Source: an uncultured Psychroserpens sp. (lineage in GTDB: Bacteria > Bacteroidota > Bacteroidia > Flavobacteriales > Flavobacteriaceae). Taken from it: 64,000 nucleotides of DNA. Position 1 is the first letter of the stretch; each line of letters opens with the position of its first letter. Under the pieces are notes generated by a model. That model did no database searches and was not told the DNA's origin. It was given only the letters and a program-made list of their open reading frames with translations. A program made the position numbers and the translations under genes. The DNA lies in contig CANLEE010000010.1 of the NCBI GenBank assembly GCA_947489585.1, forward strand, positions 113,044 through 177,043, read 5' to 3'. Positions 15,899 to 25,058 of this stretch are shown one piece after another.

Positions 15899-17551
15899 TT
15901 AATTGAGTAATTGCTTAGCATGTTCAATAGCAGAATTCGAAACATTTGCACCACCAAGCATTTGTGCAATCTCAACAATGCGCTCATCAGGAGCTAGTTT
16001 TTTAAGTTGTGTTTGCGTTATTTCATTGACATCTTCTTTGTAAACTTTAAAATGAGAATCCCCTTTTGCTGCAATTTGAGGCAAATGTGTAATCGTAAAT
16101 ACTTGCATTTTTTTACTCATATCTTGCATGATATTTGCCATTTTATTTGAGATTTCACCTGACACTCCTGTATCAATTTCGTCAAACATTATAGTAGGCA
16201 ATTGGGTGTATTTTGATAATACCGACTTTATTGCAAGCATAAGTCGTGATAATTCGCCTCCAGAAGCCGCCTTTTTAAGATCATTTAATTGTCCGCCTTT
16301 ATTTGCTGAAAATAAAAACTGTAATACATCTGTGCCATTTGACAAGAATACTTCTGAGGGTTGCAATTCTATTTTGAACTTGGCATTTGGCATTCCTAAT
16401 GTTCCAAGAATGATTTCTAATTGATCTATTAATTCAGGAATGATTTCTTGCCTGTTACTATGAATCTTTTGGGCTACAATTTTTAATTGTTTTTCTACTT
16501 TCAGAATATCCTCCTCTTTTTCTAAAATTGTAGCATCTAAGTTTTCGGTTACTAATACTTTGGATGAGAGATTTTCTTTAATTTCAATCAATTCCACTAC
16601 AGAAGCCACTGTATGTTTTTGCATCAAATTATGTAGTACTTGCAATTTTGTATTCACAGCTTCTAAACGATTTGGATCAGCGTTTAACTGGTTTTCTAAA
16701 TCTTCAATTTCAGAACAGATATCATCCAATTCGATTAAACTACTAGTAACGCGTTGATAAATCCCATCATACTGTTTTCCATAACTAGCCAATTTCGCCA
16801 ATTGGTTTTTAACTTCGCTTAGATGTGTTACAATACCAATATCGTCATGATGTAATAATTGATTTGCATGTGAGAGTTTTTCTTTTATCTCTTCAACATT
16901 ATTAAGCGTTTCATATTCACCTTCCAAGGCTTCCAATTCACCACTAATCAAATTAGCATCATCAAGCTCTTTTAAAAGGAATACATTATAATCTAACTCT
17001 TTTATTGCATCTGTTTTTTGCTGTTGAAGTGTCTCTAATTGAAATTTTAAATGCTTATAATCTTTAAGGCCTTCTGAATAGTCATTTAATAACTTTAAAT
17101 TTTCAGCTAATGCGTCAATAATTTGAAACTGAAAGTCATCATTAGTTAATTGCAAGGTTTGGTGTTGTGAATGAATATCCAACAACCGCAAACCCAATGC
17201 TTGAAGACTATCTAAATTAACAGGTGTGTCATTAATAAATGCTCTAGATTTTCCGGAAGGCAAAATTTCCCTTCGTATAATAGTAAGTGACTCGTAATCT
17301 AAATCTTCAACACTAAATAATGGTTTAAGATTATATTTAGCAATATCAAAAGTAGCTTCGACAATGCATTTTTTTGAGGCATCTTTTACGCTGCTTATAT
17401 CAGCACGCTTTCCAAGAATTAAGGATAACCCTCCAAGTAGTATTGATTTACCTGCTCCAGTTTCACCAGTAATAATGGTTAATCCGTTATTGAAACTCAC
17501 TTGGAGTTCGTCAATAAGCGCATAGTTTTTTATAGTGAGATGTGTAAGCAT
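15899..17551 (-). CDS. recN: DNA repair protein RecN
   Basis: RecN is an SMC-like ATPase that helps recombinational repair of double-strand breaks. The 550-residue protein has the N-terminal half of the ATPase with Walker A TGETGAGKS at 29-37, a long central coiled coil (about 150-370), and the C-terminal half with the ABC signature GGELSRLMLA and Walker B IMFDEIDTGVSG, then THLPQIAA. All catalytic parts are present. It lies 60 bases after porD and is probably the distal gene of the bamD-rpoZ-coaBC-porD-recN operon. Confidence 0.95.
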   Translation of the reverse strand: MLTHLTIKNYALIDELQVSFNNGLTIITGETGAGKSILLGGLSLILGKRADISSVKDASKKCIVEATFDIAKYNLKPLFSVEDLDYESLTIIRREILPSGKSRAFINDTPVNLDSLQALGLRLLDIHSQHQTLQLTNDDFQFQIIDALAENLKLLNDYSEGLKDYKHLKFQLETLQQQKTDAIKELDYNVFLLKELDDANLISGELEALEGEYETLNNVEEIKEKLSHANQLLHHDDIGIVTHLSEVKNQLAKLASYGKQYDGIYQRVTSSLIELDDICSEIEDLENQLNADPNRLEAVNTKLQVLHNLMQKHTVASVVELIEIKENLSSKVLVTENLDATILEKEEDILKVEKQLKIVAQKIHSNRQEIIPELIDQLEIILGTLGMPNAKFKIELQPSEVFLSNGTDVLQFLFSANKGGQLNDLKKAASGGELSRLMLAIKSVLSKYTQLPTIMFDEIDTGVSGEISNKMANIMQDMSKKMQVFTITHLPQIAAKGDSHFKVYKEDVNEITQTQLKKLAPDERIVEIAQMLGGANVSNSAIEHAKQLLN

Positions 17552-17611
17552 AAAGGCAATTTAAAATCACACAATGAAATTACTGAATTTAACGATAAGA
17601 ATTATAAAAAC

Positions 17612-18499
17612 TTAAAACTTTATATCACGCCATTTTGAAGAATGCATAGGTGCGATTTTTGTTAATGTTGCTATTAAATCAGAAACATTTACTGATGGGC
17701 CTCCACTAAAAATATCTTTAATTTCATCAGATTTAGCATCAAAAAATACACGCATTAAAAACGAATTTGGTCTTCGATTATTCATGCTTTGCAATCCTTT
17801 CATACTTTCAGCTATGGCTTGCTTTCCTTTTTTAGAATCACCACTCATCTCATCTAAACCATTACGATGGTAATCATACAGAACATTTCTAAATTCTTTA
17901 AACGTAGGCGATAATATATTATCAATCAACACAAAACGTGTTTGTTGGCCGTCTGCTAAGTTCCATCCTAGAGCATTATTTTGTTGTGAATAATTTAATA
18001 TGGTTTGCGCTTGTTTAAAATACTCATCTCCTCCATTTTGAGAAAAGGTATCTGCATCTAAACCTAACATCATATAAATATGAAATGAAATTACTGATAC
18101 TAAATTGGATTCAAACTGTGTAGGATTATAAACAAAATTTTGAAATTCTAAATATTGAAAATTAAAGTCCTTATCATTAAAATTATAGATTGGCGTTCCA
18201 TAAGTAGACCCAAAAACTGGTCTAGAGCTTTGGATTTGGAGCGTTGCCTTAAATCGATCTGTATCATAATCATCTATGGTTACTATCATACCACAATCAA
18301 TACGCTCTTGGTTTTTATATGATTTATTAGTCCATTGTGTATTATTCACAAATTCTCTTAGTTGACGTTCTAATGTTTTAAAAACTTGTACATTTTCATT
18401 ACCAGTTTTTTGAGCATTGACGACAACGTTACAGTTTAACTCTTGAGACCAAGACGCTGTAGATATTAATAGTAAAAGAATATATATATAATTACGCAT
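17612..18499 (-). CDS. DUF4835 family protein (type IX secretion-associated, PorD-like)
   Basis: A 295-residue exported protein: the signal peptide ends near WSQ-EL (about 18-19), and the mature part starts LNCNVVVNAQKTG, typical of DUF4835. Family members are conserved in Bacteroidota and have been named PorD for their association with type IX secretion, although a precise role is unclear to me. The gene overlaps the end of coaBC by 8 bases, so translation is probably coupled. The three type IX cargo genes nearby fit a strain with an active secretion system. Confidence 0.8.
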   Translation of the reverse strand: MRNYIYILLLLISTASWSQELNCNVVVNAQKTGNENVQVFKTLERQLREFVNNTQWTNKSYKNQERIDCGMIVTIDDYDTDRFKATLQIQSSRPVFGSTYGTPIYNFNDKDFNFQYLEFQNFVYNPTQFESNLVSVISFHIYMMLGLDADTFSQNGGDEYFKQAQTILNYSQQNNALGWNLADGQQTRFVLIDNILSPTFKEFRNVLYDYHRNGLDEMSGDSKKGKQAIAESMKGLQSMNNRRPNSFLMRVFFDAKSDEIKDIFSGGPSVNVSDLIATLTKIAPMHSSKWRDIKF

Positions 18500-19703
18500 C
18501 TGTTTGTTTTAAAATTTGTTGCATTAAATCTTGTGCTACTTTGGTTTTAGACTTTAATTCATGAGCAATAATCTCATGAGAAGCTGTTATAAAAGTAACT
18601 TTATTTGTTGAACCGCCAAAACCTGCTCCTTTATCATTTAAGGAATTAAGCACAATTAAATCTAAGTTTTTAGATTCTAACTTTCCTTTAGCGTGTTCTA
18701 ATTCATTATTGGTTTCTAATGCAAAACCAACTAAGAATTGTTGTTTTTTGATAGCCCCTAGAGATTTTAAAATATCTTTAGTCTTCTCTAGCTCAACACT
18801 AAACGTTGTTTCCTTCTTTTTTATTTTTTGATTAGCAATATTTTTTGGTCTGTAATCTGCTACTGCTGCCGAAAGTATAGCTATATCTACAGAAGCAAAA
18901 TATTTATGAGCCTCATCATACATATCTTGTGCGCTAGTGACACGAATAATATGAATCAAACTATGCGTTACTGTTTGTTGTGATGGCCCAGAAATTAAAG
19001 TCACTTCTGCTCCTAAATTTGCTGCAGCCTTAGCGATTTCAAAACCCATTTTGCCACTTGAATGATTTCCAATAAATCGAACAGGATCAATAGCTTCATA
19101 GGTTGGACCAGCGGTAATCAACATTTTTTTTCCGCGTAATGGTAATTTACCTAAAACATCACTTTCAATAAAAGCAACTATGTCTTCAGGTTCTGCCATA
19201 CGGCCTTCACCAACAAGACCGCTTGCTAACTCTCCAGATGTAGCTGGAATCATGATATTTCCGTAGGATTTCAACTTTTCAAAAGACCCTTTAGTAGATT
19301 GATGTTTATACATGTCTAAATCCATAGCAGGTGCAAAATACACAGGACATTTTGCAGACAAATAAGTAGCCATCAATAAGTTGTCACAAGTACCATTTGC
19401 CATTTTAGACAAGGTATTGGCTGTTGCAGGTGCTATGATAAATAGATCAGCCCAAAGCCCCAATTCGACATGATTATTCCACATGGCATTATCATCATCT
19501 TCATTTGTAAACGAAGAATAGGCTGGGTTTTTCGATAATGTTGAAAGCGTTAAAGGTGTAATGAAGTCTTTAGAAGCAGGCGTCATAACAACCTTTACGT
19601 TTGCGCCTGCTTTTATAAATAACCTAACTAGGTTGGCTGTCTTATAAGCAGCAATACCAGCAGTTATGCCTAGTAGTATATTTTTGCCGCTCAATATTGA
19701 CAT
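18492..19703 (-). CDS. coaBC: Bifunctional phosphopantothenoylcysteine decarboxylase/phosphopantothenate-cysteine ligase
   Basis: Two consecutive steps of coenzyme A synthesis in one 403-residue chain. The N-terminal CoaC flavoprotein (about 1-185) has GITAGIAAYK, the catalytic-type His in NHVELGLWAD, the PAMDLDMY motif and the conserved Cys in ANGTCDNLL. The C-terminal CoaB domain (about 190-400) has the nucleotide motif ITAGPTYEAIDPVRFIGNHS and AAVADYRP. It begins 7 bases after rpoZ and overlaps porD by 8 bases. coaE for the final step is at 5155-5754. Confidence 0.95.
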   Translation of the reverse strand: MSILSGKNILLGITAGIAAYKTANLVRLFIKAGANVKVVMTPASKDFITPLTLSTLSKNPAYSSFTNEDDDNAMWNNHVELGLWADLFIIAPATANTLSKMANGTCDNLLMATYLSAKCPVYFAPAMDLDMYKHQSTKGSFEKLKSYGNIMIPATSGELASGLVGEGRMAEPEDIVAFIESDVLGKLPLRGKKMLITAGPTYEAIDPVRFIGNHSSGKMGFEIAKAAANLGAEVTLISGPSQQTVTHSLIHIIRVTSAQDMYDEAHKYFASVDIAILSAAVADYRPKNIANQKIKKKETTFSVELEKTKDILKSLGAIKKQQFLVGFALETNNELEHAKGKLESKNLDLIVLNSLNDKGAGFGGSTNKVTFITASHEIIAHELKSKTKVAQDLMQQILKQTDA

Positions 19704-19710
19704 ACCTGTA

Positions 19711-20040
19711 TTATTCCTGAACGTCGTCGTCAGTATTTCTGTAGTAAATCTTATCGTCTAACCATTCTTGAACTGCTAAAGCATGTGGCTTAGGCAATTT
19801 TTCATAGAATTTAGACACTTCAATTTGCTCTTTGTTTTCAAAGATTTCTTCTAGACTATCATTATAAGTTGCAAATTCTTCTAATTTGTCTACCAACTCA
19901 CGTCTAATATCTGTATTGATTTGTTCTGCTCTTTTAGAGATTACAGAAATAGCTTCGTAGATATTATCTGTTGTCGCATCAATGACATTTCTATCATAAG
20001 TTTCTGTGGTTACAGGAGCATTGGTCTTTTTTAAATCCAT
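19711..20040 (-). CDS. rpoZ: DNA-directed RNA polymerase omega subunit family protein
   Basis: A 109-residue protein matching the Bacteroidota form of RNA polymerase omega (Rpb6-like): a short N-terminus, the helical core NIYEAISVISKRAEQI at about 27-42, and an acidic, longer C-terminal extension. Omega helps assemble and stabilise the polymerase. It sits between bamD (11 bases upstream) and coaBC (7 bases downstream), the usual family gene order. The core alone is short, so recognition rests on both sequence and context. Confidence 0.85.
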   Translation of the reverse strand: MDLKKTNAPVTTETYDRNVIDATTDNIYEAISVISKRAEQINTDIRRELVDKLEEFATYNDSLEEIFENKEQIEVSKFYEKLPKPHALAVQEWLDDKIYYRNTDDDVQE

Positions 20041-20051
20041 CGTATCTTTAA

Positions 20052-20867
20052 TTAACTTTTTGTATTAAATTCTTGCATAGCTGCAGTCATTTCGTCATTC
20101 ATCTTATTAGCTTCATCCTTAAATTCTGAATCAGGATAAAACTTATTAAAACTATTATAATAATTAATAGCTGTATTTAAACGTGCTTCTTTTTTTGCAG
20201 CTACACTATTAATCCCTAGCTTATAAGCAGAATCTAATCTATAAAACATTGCTTGTTCTTTAAAACTAGTTCCTGGATAATCTGCTAGAAAATTATCAAA
20301 TGCCTTAATTGCTGCTTCATAATCTGAAGATTCAAAATAAGCAATATTGTTATATTGTTTTGCTATTTCAAAAGCCTTTTTCTCTAATTTATAATCCAGT
20401 TCTTTAATGAGTTTATTTGCTTGAGGCAAATATTCAGAATCTGGATATTTATTCACAAACAATTGCAACTTCTCTAAAGCTTCAATTGTTTCTTGTTGCT
20501 CTTTACTATAAACTGGAGAGACCATGTAATAACTCTTTGCTGCTAAAAACGCAATTTCTTGTACTTTCTCACTATTTGAGTATGATTGCTCAAAACGTCC
20601 CATTTGGTAACCTGCCTCTAAATAGCTTCTCATTTCGTAAAATGATTTAGCATACATGTACATAAGTTTTTCTGCTTGAGGCTTTCCAGCATAATTAGGA
20701 ACTATTTGTTTAAAAATCCTGTTGGCTTTATTCCATTTTCCAGCTTCATACATTTTTGTTCCCATGTCAAACTTTGTTTTAATATCTTCAGCTTTTAATG
20801 CCTTTTGATATTCGCTACATGAGTTAAACGCTAGGAGTATTGTCAATAAGTAAACTAATTTCTTCAT
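20052..20867 (-). CDS. bamD: Outer membrane protein assembly factor BamD
   Basis: BamD is the essential lipoprotein of the beta-barrel assembly machine at the inner face of the outer membrane. The 271-residue protein has a lipoprotein signal with Cys17 in AFNSCSEY, followed by tetratricopeptide-like repeats through most of the chain (AGKWNKANRIFKQIVPNY, YPDSEYLPQANKLI, YPGTSFKEQAMFYRLDSAY), as expected. First gene of the five-gene operon ending with recN. A TACTTTTG -7-like element is present at 20885-20892. Confidence 0.9.
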   Translation of the reverse strand: MKKLVYLLTILLAFNSCSEYQKALKAEDIKTKFDMGTKMYEAGKWNKANRIFKQIVPNYAGKPQAEKLMYMYAKSFYEMRSYLEAGYQMGRFEQSYSNSEKVQEIAFLAAKSYYMVSPVYSKEQQETIEALEKLQLFVNKYPDSEYLPQANKLIKELDYKLEKKAFEIAKQYNNIAYFESSDYEAAIKAFDNFLADYPGTSFKEQAMFYRLDSAYKLGINSVAAKKEARLNTAINYYNSFNKFYPDSEFKDEANKMNDEMTAAMQEFNTKS

Positions 20868-20884
20868 AAATAAAAAACAGGTTG

Positions 20885-20892
20885 CAAAAGTA
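20885..20892 (-). promoter_or_regulatory. Candidate -7 element of the bamD operon
   Basis: TACTTTTG on the minus strand fits TAnnTTTG and lies 18 bases before the bamD start. A TTG is found 24 bases further upstream (20917-20919), slightly longer than the usual 17-23 spacing. Confidence 0.45.
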
Positions 20893-20990
20893 CGTATTTA
20901 TAACGTATTAAAAAAACAAAAATTTCATCCAAAAATAACAGTTGAAATCAGGCTCTTGTTATGTTTAAGTAATATTTAACTTTTTTAAGA

Positions 20991-21869
20991 TTAATCTAAT
21001 TTCTGAAGCGCCGTTTTTATCTTTAGCTTAAGCTCATTGGTTGCTTCAACCAAAGGCAATCTTACTAGAGCTTTTGATAGGCCTAACGCTTCTAAAACAG
21101 CTTTGATACCTGCAGGATTATTTTCAGAAAAAATGAGTGCTGTTAAATCCATCAAGTCAAAATGAATTTTGTACGCTTCTTTAGCCTTTCCTTCTAAACC
21201 TAAATTTATCATTGTCGTGAATTGCTTAGGAACCGCTTGACCTAAAACCGATATTACTCCTGCTCCACCAGCCAACACAACACCAAGCACCAAATCATCA
21301 TCACCAGATATCACCAAGAAATCTGCAGGTTTATCTCGCAATAATTTTAAATATTGATGTACATTATTTCCAGCCTCTTTTACAGCAATAATATTATTAA
21401 AATCATTAGCTAAGCGTAAGGTTGTTTCTGGCGACATATTAGATGCCGTTCGACCAGGTACATTATATAAAATGATGTCTATTGGTGAAGCTTCAGCTAT
21501 AGCTTTGAAATGTTGGTAAATTCCTTCTTGAGTTGGCTTACTATAATATGGCGATACAGATAACAAAGCATCTATCTGACTTAAATCTGTAGTTTTAATC
21601 TCTTCAATTGCGTTAGCCGTATTGTTTCCTCCAATACCTAAAACTAATGGTACTCGGCCATTATTAGCTTTTATGATCGTTTTTATAATAGCCTCTTTTT
21701 CATGTTTGGTAATGGTAACACTTTCCCCTGTTGTACCACTAATTACAATATAGTCTGTACCGTTTTCAATATTAAAATTTACCAAGTTAGCAAGTGCATT
21801 ATGGTCGACATTAAGATTGTCATTAAATGGTGTAATAATGGCTACACCTGTACCATGAAATTTAGTCAT
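20991..21869 (-). CDS. dapA: 4-hydroxy-tetrahydrodipicolinate synthase
   Basis: DapA condenses pyruvate with aspartate semialdehyde, entering the diaminopimelate/lysine pathway needed for peptidoglycan. The 292-residue TIM barrel shows GTGVAIITPF at the start, the TTGES motif at 46-50, catalytic Tyr135 in ILYNVPGR and the Schiff-base Lys164 in IAVKEAGN. Length is standard. Its start overlaps the DUF6913 gene by one base, so translation is coupled. The later-step gene dapF is at 47132-47905. Confidence 0.95.
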   Translation of the reverse strand: MTKFHGTGVAIITPFNDNLNVDHNALANLVNFNIENGTDYIVISGTTGESVTITKHEKEAIIKTIIKANNGRVPLVLGIGGNNTANAIEEIKTTDLSQIDALLSVSPYYSKPTQEGIYQHFKAIAEASPIDIILYNVPGRTASNMSPETTLRLANDFNNIIAVKEAGNNVHQYLKLLRDKPADFLVISGDDDLVLGVVLAGGAGVISVLGQAVPKQFTTMINLGLEGKAKEAYKIHFDLMDLTALIFSENNPAGIKAVLEALGLSKALVRLPLVEATNELKLKIKTALQKLD

Positions 21870-22387
21870 TATAATTTATTTAGAACTGTTAAATATTTTC
21901 TCAATTCGTCTTTAAAAAGCGAAAAATCTTTAGGTTTCACATCGATCATCAAATCATAAAGCCTTTGATCTTCATTAGTTAAACCAACCTTAAAATTAGC
22001 ACTTGACAATGCCGTTATTAAATTAAGTTCGAGGTGATTTGCTTTATAAAAACTAATCAAGACATCAAACTTAGTATCAATAAAGGTTTGTAAGTCGATA
22101 TTATTAATCTTTCCTTTCCATCCAAAATCTTTTGGATTAAAATATGTATCCCAAAGTACATTTGAATCTTTGGGGTCTTCAACAAAAGCAATGATTTTTG
22201 TCTTCGCTTGTTGCAAGCCTAAACTCTTAAAAAATGCCCTAAAGGCCTCAAAATCTGAAAACTCGCTCGTATTTAAAATAACTCCAACAGTACTCATTTT
22301 AGTATTACTTACAGCAACACGTCTCGCATTTAACAATTTGTTGATGTATTTTTGGTTGGATTTTTCTTTAAATACCTTTAAAATCAT
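21869..22387 (-). CDS. DUF6913 domain protein
   Basis: A 172-residue soluble protein of a family seen next to dapA in flavobacteria. It has a basic N-terminus (VFKEKSNQKYINKLLNARR) and an alternating alpha/beta pattern with TVGVILNTSEF, DVLISFYKAN and LTNEDQRLYDLMIDV. There is no signal peptide and no catalytic motif I recognise. The function is unknown; stable linkage to dapA may reflect expression coupling. A TACATTTG -7-like element lies 19 bases upstream at 22406-22413. Confidence 0.75.
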   Translation of the reverse strand: MILKVFKEKSNQKYINKLLNARRVAVSNTKMSTVGVILNTSEFSDFEAFRAFFKSLGLQQAKTKIIAFVEDPKDSNVLWDTYFNPKDFGWKGKINNIDLQTFIDTKFDVLISFYKANHLELNLITALSSANFKVGLTNEDQRLYDLMIDVKPKDFSLFKDELRKYLTVLNKL

Positions 22388-22405
22388 TTATATTTATGCT
22401 TTGTA

Positions 22406-22413
22406 CAAATGTA
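22406..22413 (-). promoter_or_regulatory. Candidate -7 element for DUF6913-dapA
   Basis: TACATTTG on the minus strand matches TAnnTTTG and lies 19 bases before the first codon of the DUF6913 gene. A TTG lies 24 bases further upstream, a little outside the common spacing. Confidence 0.45.
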
Positions 22414-22459
22414 GTAAAAACACATTGTAACATTTCGCAAACCTTTCATAATATAATCC

Positions 22460-23218
22460 ATGAATTATAAACATTTTTTTTTCTTCTTTTGCTTGATAAT
22501 ACTAAGTTCATGTAAGCAAGAAGTTCATCTTCATAAAATTGAAGGACAACAGATAAACATATCTGACAGTTTACAAACAGATCAATCTATTGAATCATTT
22601 ATTAAACCTTATAGAGAGCATGTTAATGCAAACTTAGATAGTGTCTTGGCATATGCCGTTGAAACCTACTCCAAAAGTGATGGCGAGTACAATACTGCTA
22701 TAGGTAATATGATGGCAGATGCTGTTTATGAACAATCTAATCCTGTTTTTAAAACTAGAACTGGTGAGGACATTGATTTTGTTTTGCTTAATCATGGTGG
22801 TATTAGAGCTATTATTTCTAAAGGAAATGTCACAACTAGAACTGCATACGAGGTTATGCCTTTTGATAATTCTACGGTCGTCGTTAAACTAAAAGGCGCT
22901 CAAGTTAAAGAACTTATAGATTATTTAGTCAAAGCGAAACGCGCCCATCCAATTTCAAGACTAAATATTGTATTAGATACTGACGGAAATTTTAAATCCG
23001 CAGGACTTAATAGCAATCCAATTGATTTCAATAAAACTTACAATGTTGCAACCAATGATTATTTATATAATGGTGGTGATCGCATGAATTTCTTTAAAAC
23101 TAATGATAGTCTTTATGTATTAGATTATAAAATTCGAAATGTTCTTATCGACTATTTCAAAAAAATAGACACACTAAACCCTGTTATTGATAATCGATTT
23201 ATTCAGCTAAAAAATTAA
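22460..23218 (+). CDS. 5'-nucleotidase C-terminal domain lipoprotein
   Basis: A 252-residue lipoprotein (Cys18 in ILSSCKQE) consisting only of the substrate-binding C-terminal domain of UshA-type 5'-nucleotidases. Seen are the family blocks NMMADAVYEQ, LNHGGIRA, MPFDNSTVVVKLKG and the adenine-stacking loop region DYLYNGGDRM. On its own it lacks the metal centre. The metallophosphatase gene starts 2 bases after its stop, so the two chains probably work together outside the inner membrane on nucleotides. In fused enzymes the order is reversed, with the phosphatase domain first. Confidence 0.85.
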   Translation: MNYKHFFFFFCLIILSSCKQEVHLHKIEGQQINISDSLQTDQSIESFIKPYREHVNANLDSVLAYAVETYSKSDGEYNTAIGNMMADAVYEQSNPVFKTRTGEDIDFVLLNHGGIRAIISKGNVTTRTAYEVMPFDNSTVVVKLKGAQVKELIDYLVKAKRAHPISRLNIVLDTDGNFKSAGLNSNPIDFNKTYNVATNDYLYNGGDRMNFFKTNDSLYVLDYKIRNVLIDYFKKIDTLNPVIDNRFIQLKN

Positions 23219-23220
23219 TT

Positions 23221-24132
23221 ATGGAAAGAAGAGAATTTTTACAACAAACGGCTGCAGCTTCAGCATTAATTGGTCTTGGCGGAATAGGTTTAACATCATT
23301 TGCACCAGCAACTAAAAAAATCACCATTCTACATACCAATGATGTACATAGTCATATTGATGCCTTTGGACCAGACGATGGCAGAAATCCTAATCAAGGT
23401 GGAGTTGCTAGGCGCGCTAGTTTGATTGCCAATATCAGAAAAGAAAACCCAAATACTCTATTATTGGATGCTGGTGATATTTTTCAGGGCACGCCATACT
23501 TTAACTACTATGGAGGTGAATTAGAGTTTAAGCTTATGAGTATGCTTAAATATGATGTAGCAACTATTGGAAACCATGATTTTGATAATGGTATTGAAGG
23601 CCTTTATGCACAATTACCGCATGCAAAGTTTGACTTTGTATCTGCGAATTATGATTTTTCAAATACAATTATGGACACCCATGTGAAACCATATCGTATC
23701 ATCGTCAAAGACGGTATTAAAATTGGAATATTCGGATTAGGAATTGAACTCACTGGGCTCGTAGAAAAAAGAATGTACAAAGAAACAAAATACCTCGACC
23801 CAACAGAAACTGCTCAGGAGATGACCAGAGTTTTAAAACAAGATGAACACTGTGATTTAATTATCTGTTTATCACATTTAGGGTATAACTATCGTAATCG
23901 TCCTGAAAAAATTAGTGACCTAAAACTTGCTGAACTAACTAAAGATATCGATTTAATTATTGGAGGACATACACACACCTTCTTAAAGAAACCAACGGTT
24001 GTAAAAAATTCCGAAGGAAAAAACATGTTAGTAAACCAAGTAGGTTGTTATGGTATTAATCTAGGAAAAATAGATTTTTACTTTGATTCTGATAAAAACA
24101 AAGCAGCAAACGGTACGTCTATAATTGTATAA
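23221..24132 (+). CDS. Metallophosphatase, 5'-nucleotidase N-terminal domain type, Tat-exported
   Basis: A 303-residue dimetal phosphoesterase. The N-terminus ERREFLQQTAAASALIG is a twin-arginine signal, so it is probably folded with its metals before export. Metal ligands are visible in TNDVHSHIDAF (residues about 40-50), DAGDIFQG, GNHDFDNG, LSHLGY and GGHTHTFL. It lacks the nucleoside-binding C-terminal domain, which is encoded separately just upstream. Together they look like a split UshA-type nucleotidase for scavenging phosphate and nucleosides in the periplasm. Confidence 0.9.
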   Translation: MERREFLQQTAAASALIGLGGIGLTSFAPATKKITILHTNDVHSHIDAFGPDDGRNPNQGGVARRASLIANIRKENPNTLLLDAGDIFQGTPYFNYYGGELEFKLMSMLKYDVATIGNHDFDNGIEGLYAQLPHAKFDFVSANYDFSNTIMDTHVKPYRIIVKDGIKIGIFGLGIELTGLVEKRMYKETKYLDPTETAQEMTRVLKQDEHCDLIICLSHLGYNYRNRPEKISDLKLAELTKDIDLIIGGHTHTFLKKPTVVKNSEGKNMLVNQVGCYGINLGKIDFYFDSDKNKAANGTSIIV

Positions 24133-24909
24133 CTATAAATTTACTCGTATTTGACGCAAAGTCTCGGTTGTAGGAATAAAGTATTCTGAAAAGTTAATAC
24201 GTTTCTCACTATTTCTATTAGTATGATGATCGTATACATACTTATATAATAAGAATAATCCTGCTGTATGTAAAATACCTTCAAAAACTTCGAATATCCA
24301 AAAGTACACGTATAAATTACAGATATAGTTTAATACATCTGAAAACACAAAACAAAATACCATTAATAAAAAGGTTATTGATTGTGCAGTTTCCCTACTT
24401 AAATATACTGCAAATGCAAAGTAAGTCATAGCAATAAGCGTAATACCATGACAAATATAAAGTACTAAATTCACCTCATCTACAAAGTTATCTTTTGCCA
24501 CACCATAAAGTGCATATAAGAAGTAAGAATTCAATAATAATACTAATACTAAATAGACCGTTACTAAGCCTTCAAATTTTACTTTTTTCAATTTACCAAT
24601 CAGCACAAAAATCAATAATAGATATGCGCCAATATATAAAGATTTAGAAAGCTTAGAAGATAAGGCTCCAAAATCAAAAACTGAAAATGCATCACCTATA
24701 AAAAACACCAAGAAAATGGTCAAAAACACATTTGCCATTTTATTTAATTGACAAAAATAAAATGTCAACAAAATTGTAATCGTAATCAGTTTTGCAATCA
24801 TTGGTACAATAATCAAATTGAAATATGTTGCTAATGATGTTGATAGAAGCAACACAAACAAAATGAATACTAATGCCATATTAGGCTTTAATTTTTGCAT
24901 TTTTTGCAT
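24133..24909 (-). CDS. Eight-helix membrane protein, paralog of 25437-26183
   Basis: About 258 residues with eight predicted membrane helices and short loops. Helix 3 ends FFIGDAFSVF and helix 7 contains FVFSDVLNYI, so two acidic residues sit in the membrane. That pattern, with eight helices, is distantly like YhhN/TMEM86 lysoplasmalogenases, but I cannot confirm membership. An ATG at 24936 is upstream of, or inside, the -7 element (24934-24941), so the ATG at 24909 is the better start. The same promoter architecture and an operator-like motif occur before its paralog. Function unknown. Confidence 0.6.
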   Translation of the reverse strand: MQKMQKLKPNMALVFILFVLLLSTSLATYFNLIIVPMIAKLITITILLTFYFCQLNKMANVFLTIFLVFFIGDAFSVFDFGALSSKLSKSLYIGAYLLLIFVLIGKLKKVKFEGLVTVYLVLVLLLNSYFLYALYGVAKDNFVDEVNLVLYICHGITLIAMTYFAFAVYLSRETAQSITFLLMVFCFVFSDVLNYICNLYVYFWIFEVFEGILHTAGLFLLYKYVYDHHTNRNSEKRINFSEYFIPTTETLRQIRVNL

Positions 24910-24933
24910 GGTAGATTTTATTATAGGGTAAGG

Positions 24934-24986
24934 CAAATATAATAAAAAATATGTATTTCAACGTATAAAACTTACATTTTATCGAT
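24934..24986 (-). promoter_or_regulatory. Promoter plus bipartite operator motif, site A
   Basis: On the minus strand: ATCGATAAAATG, 11 bases, CGTTGAAATACA (24952-24986), then 10 bases and TATATTTG (24934-24941) as the -7 element, 25 bases before the chosen ATG. A TTG inside CGTTGAAATACA lies 17 bases from the -7 element and can serve as the -33 element. Site B before the paralog has the same arrangement. Confidence 0.6.
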
Positions 24987-25058
24987 TTTTTTAGATTTTT
25001 TGCCTTTAAGCGTATGTTTTAAATTTCTAATCGTCTAAGAGACAATACATTTTATATT

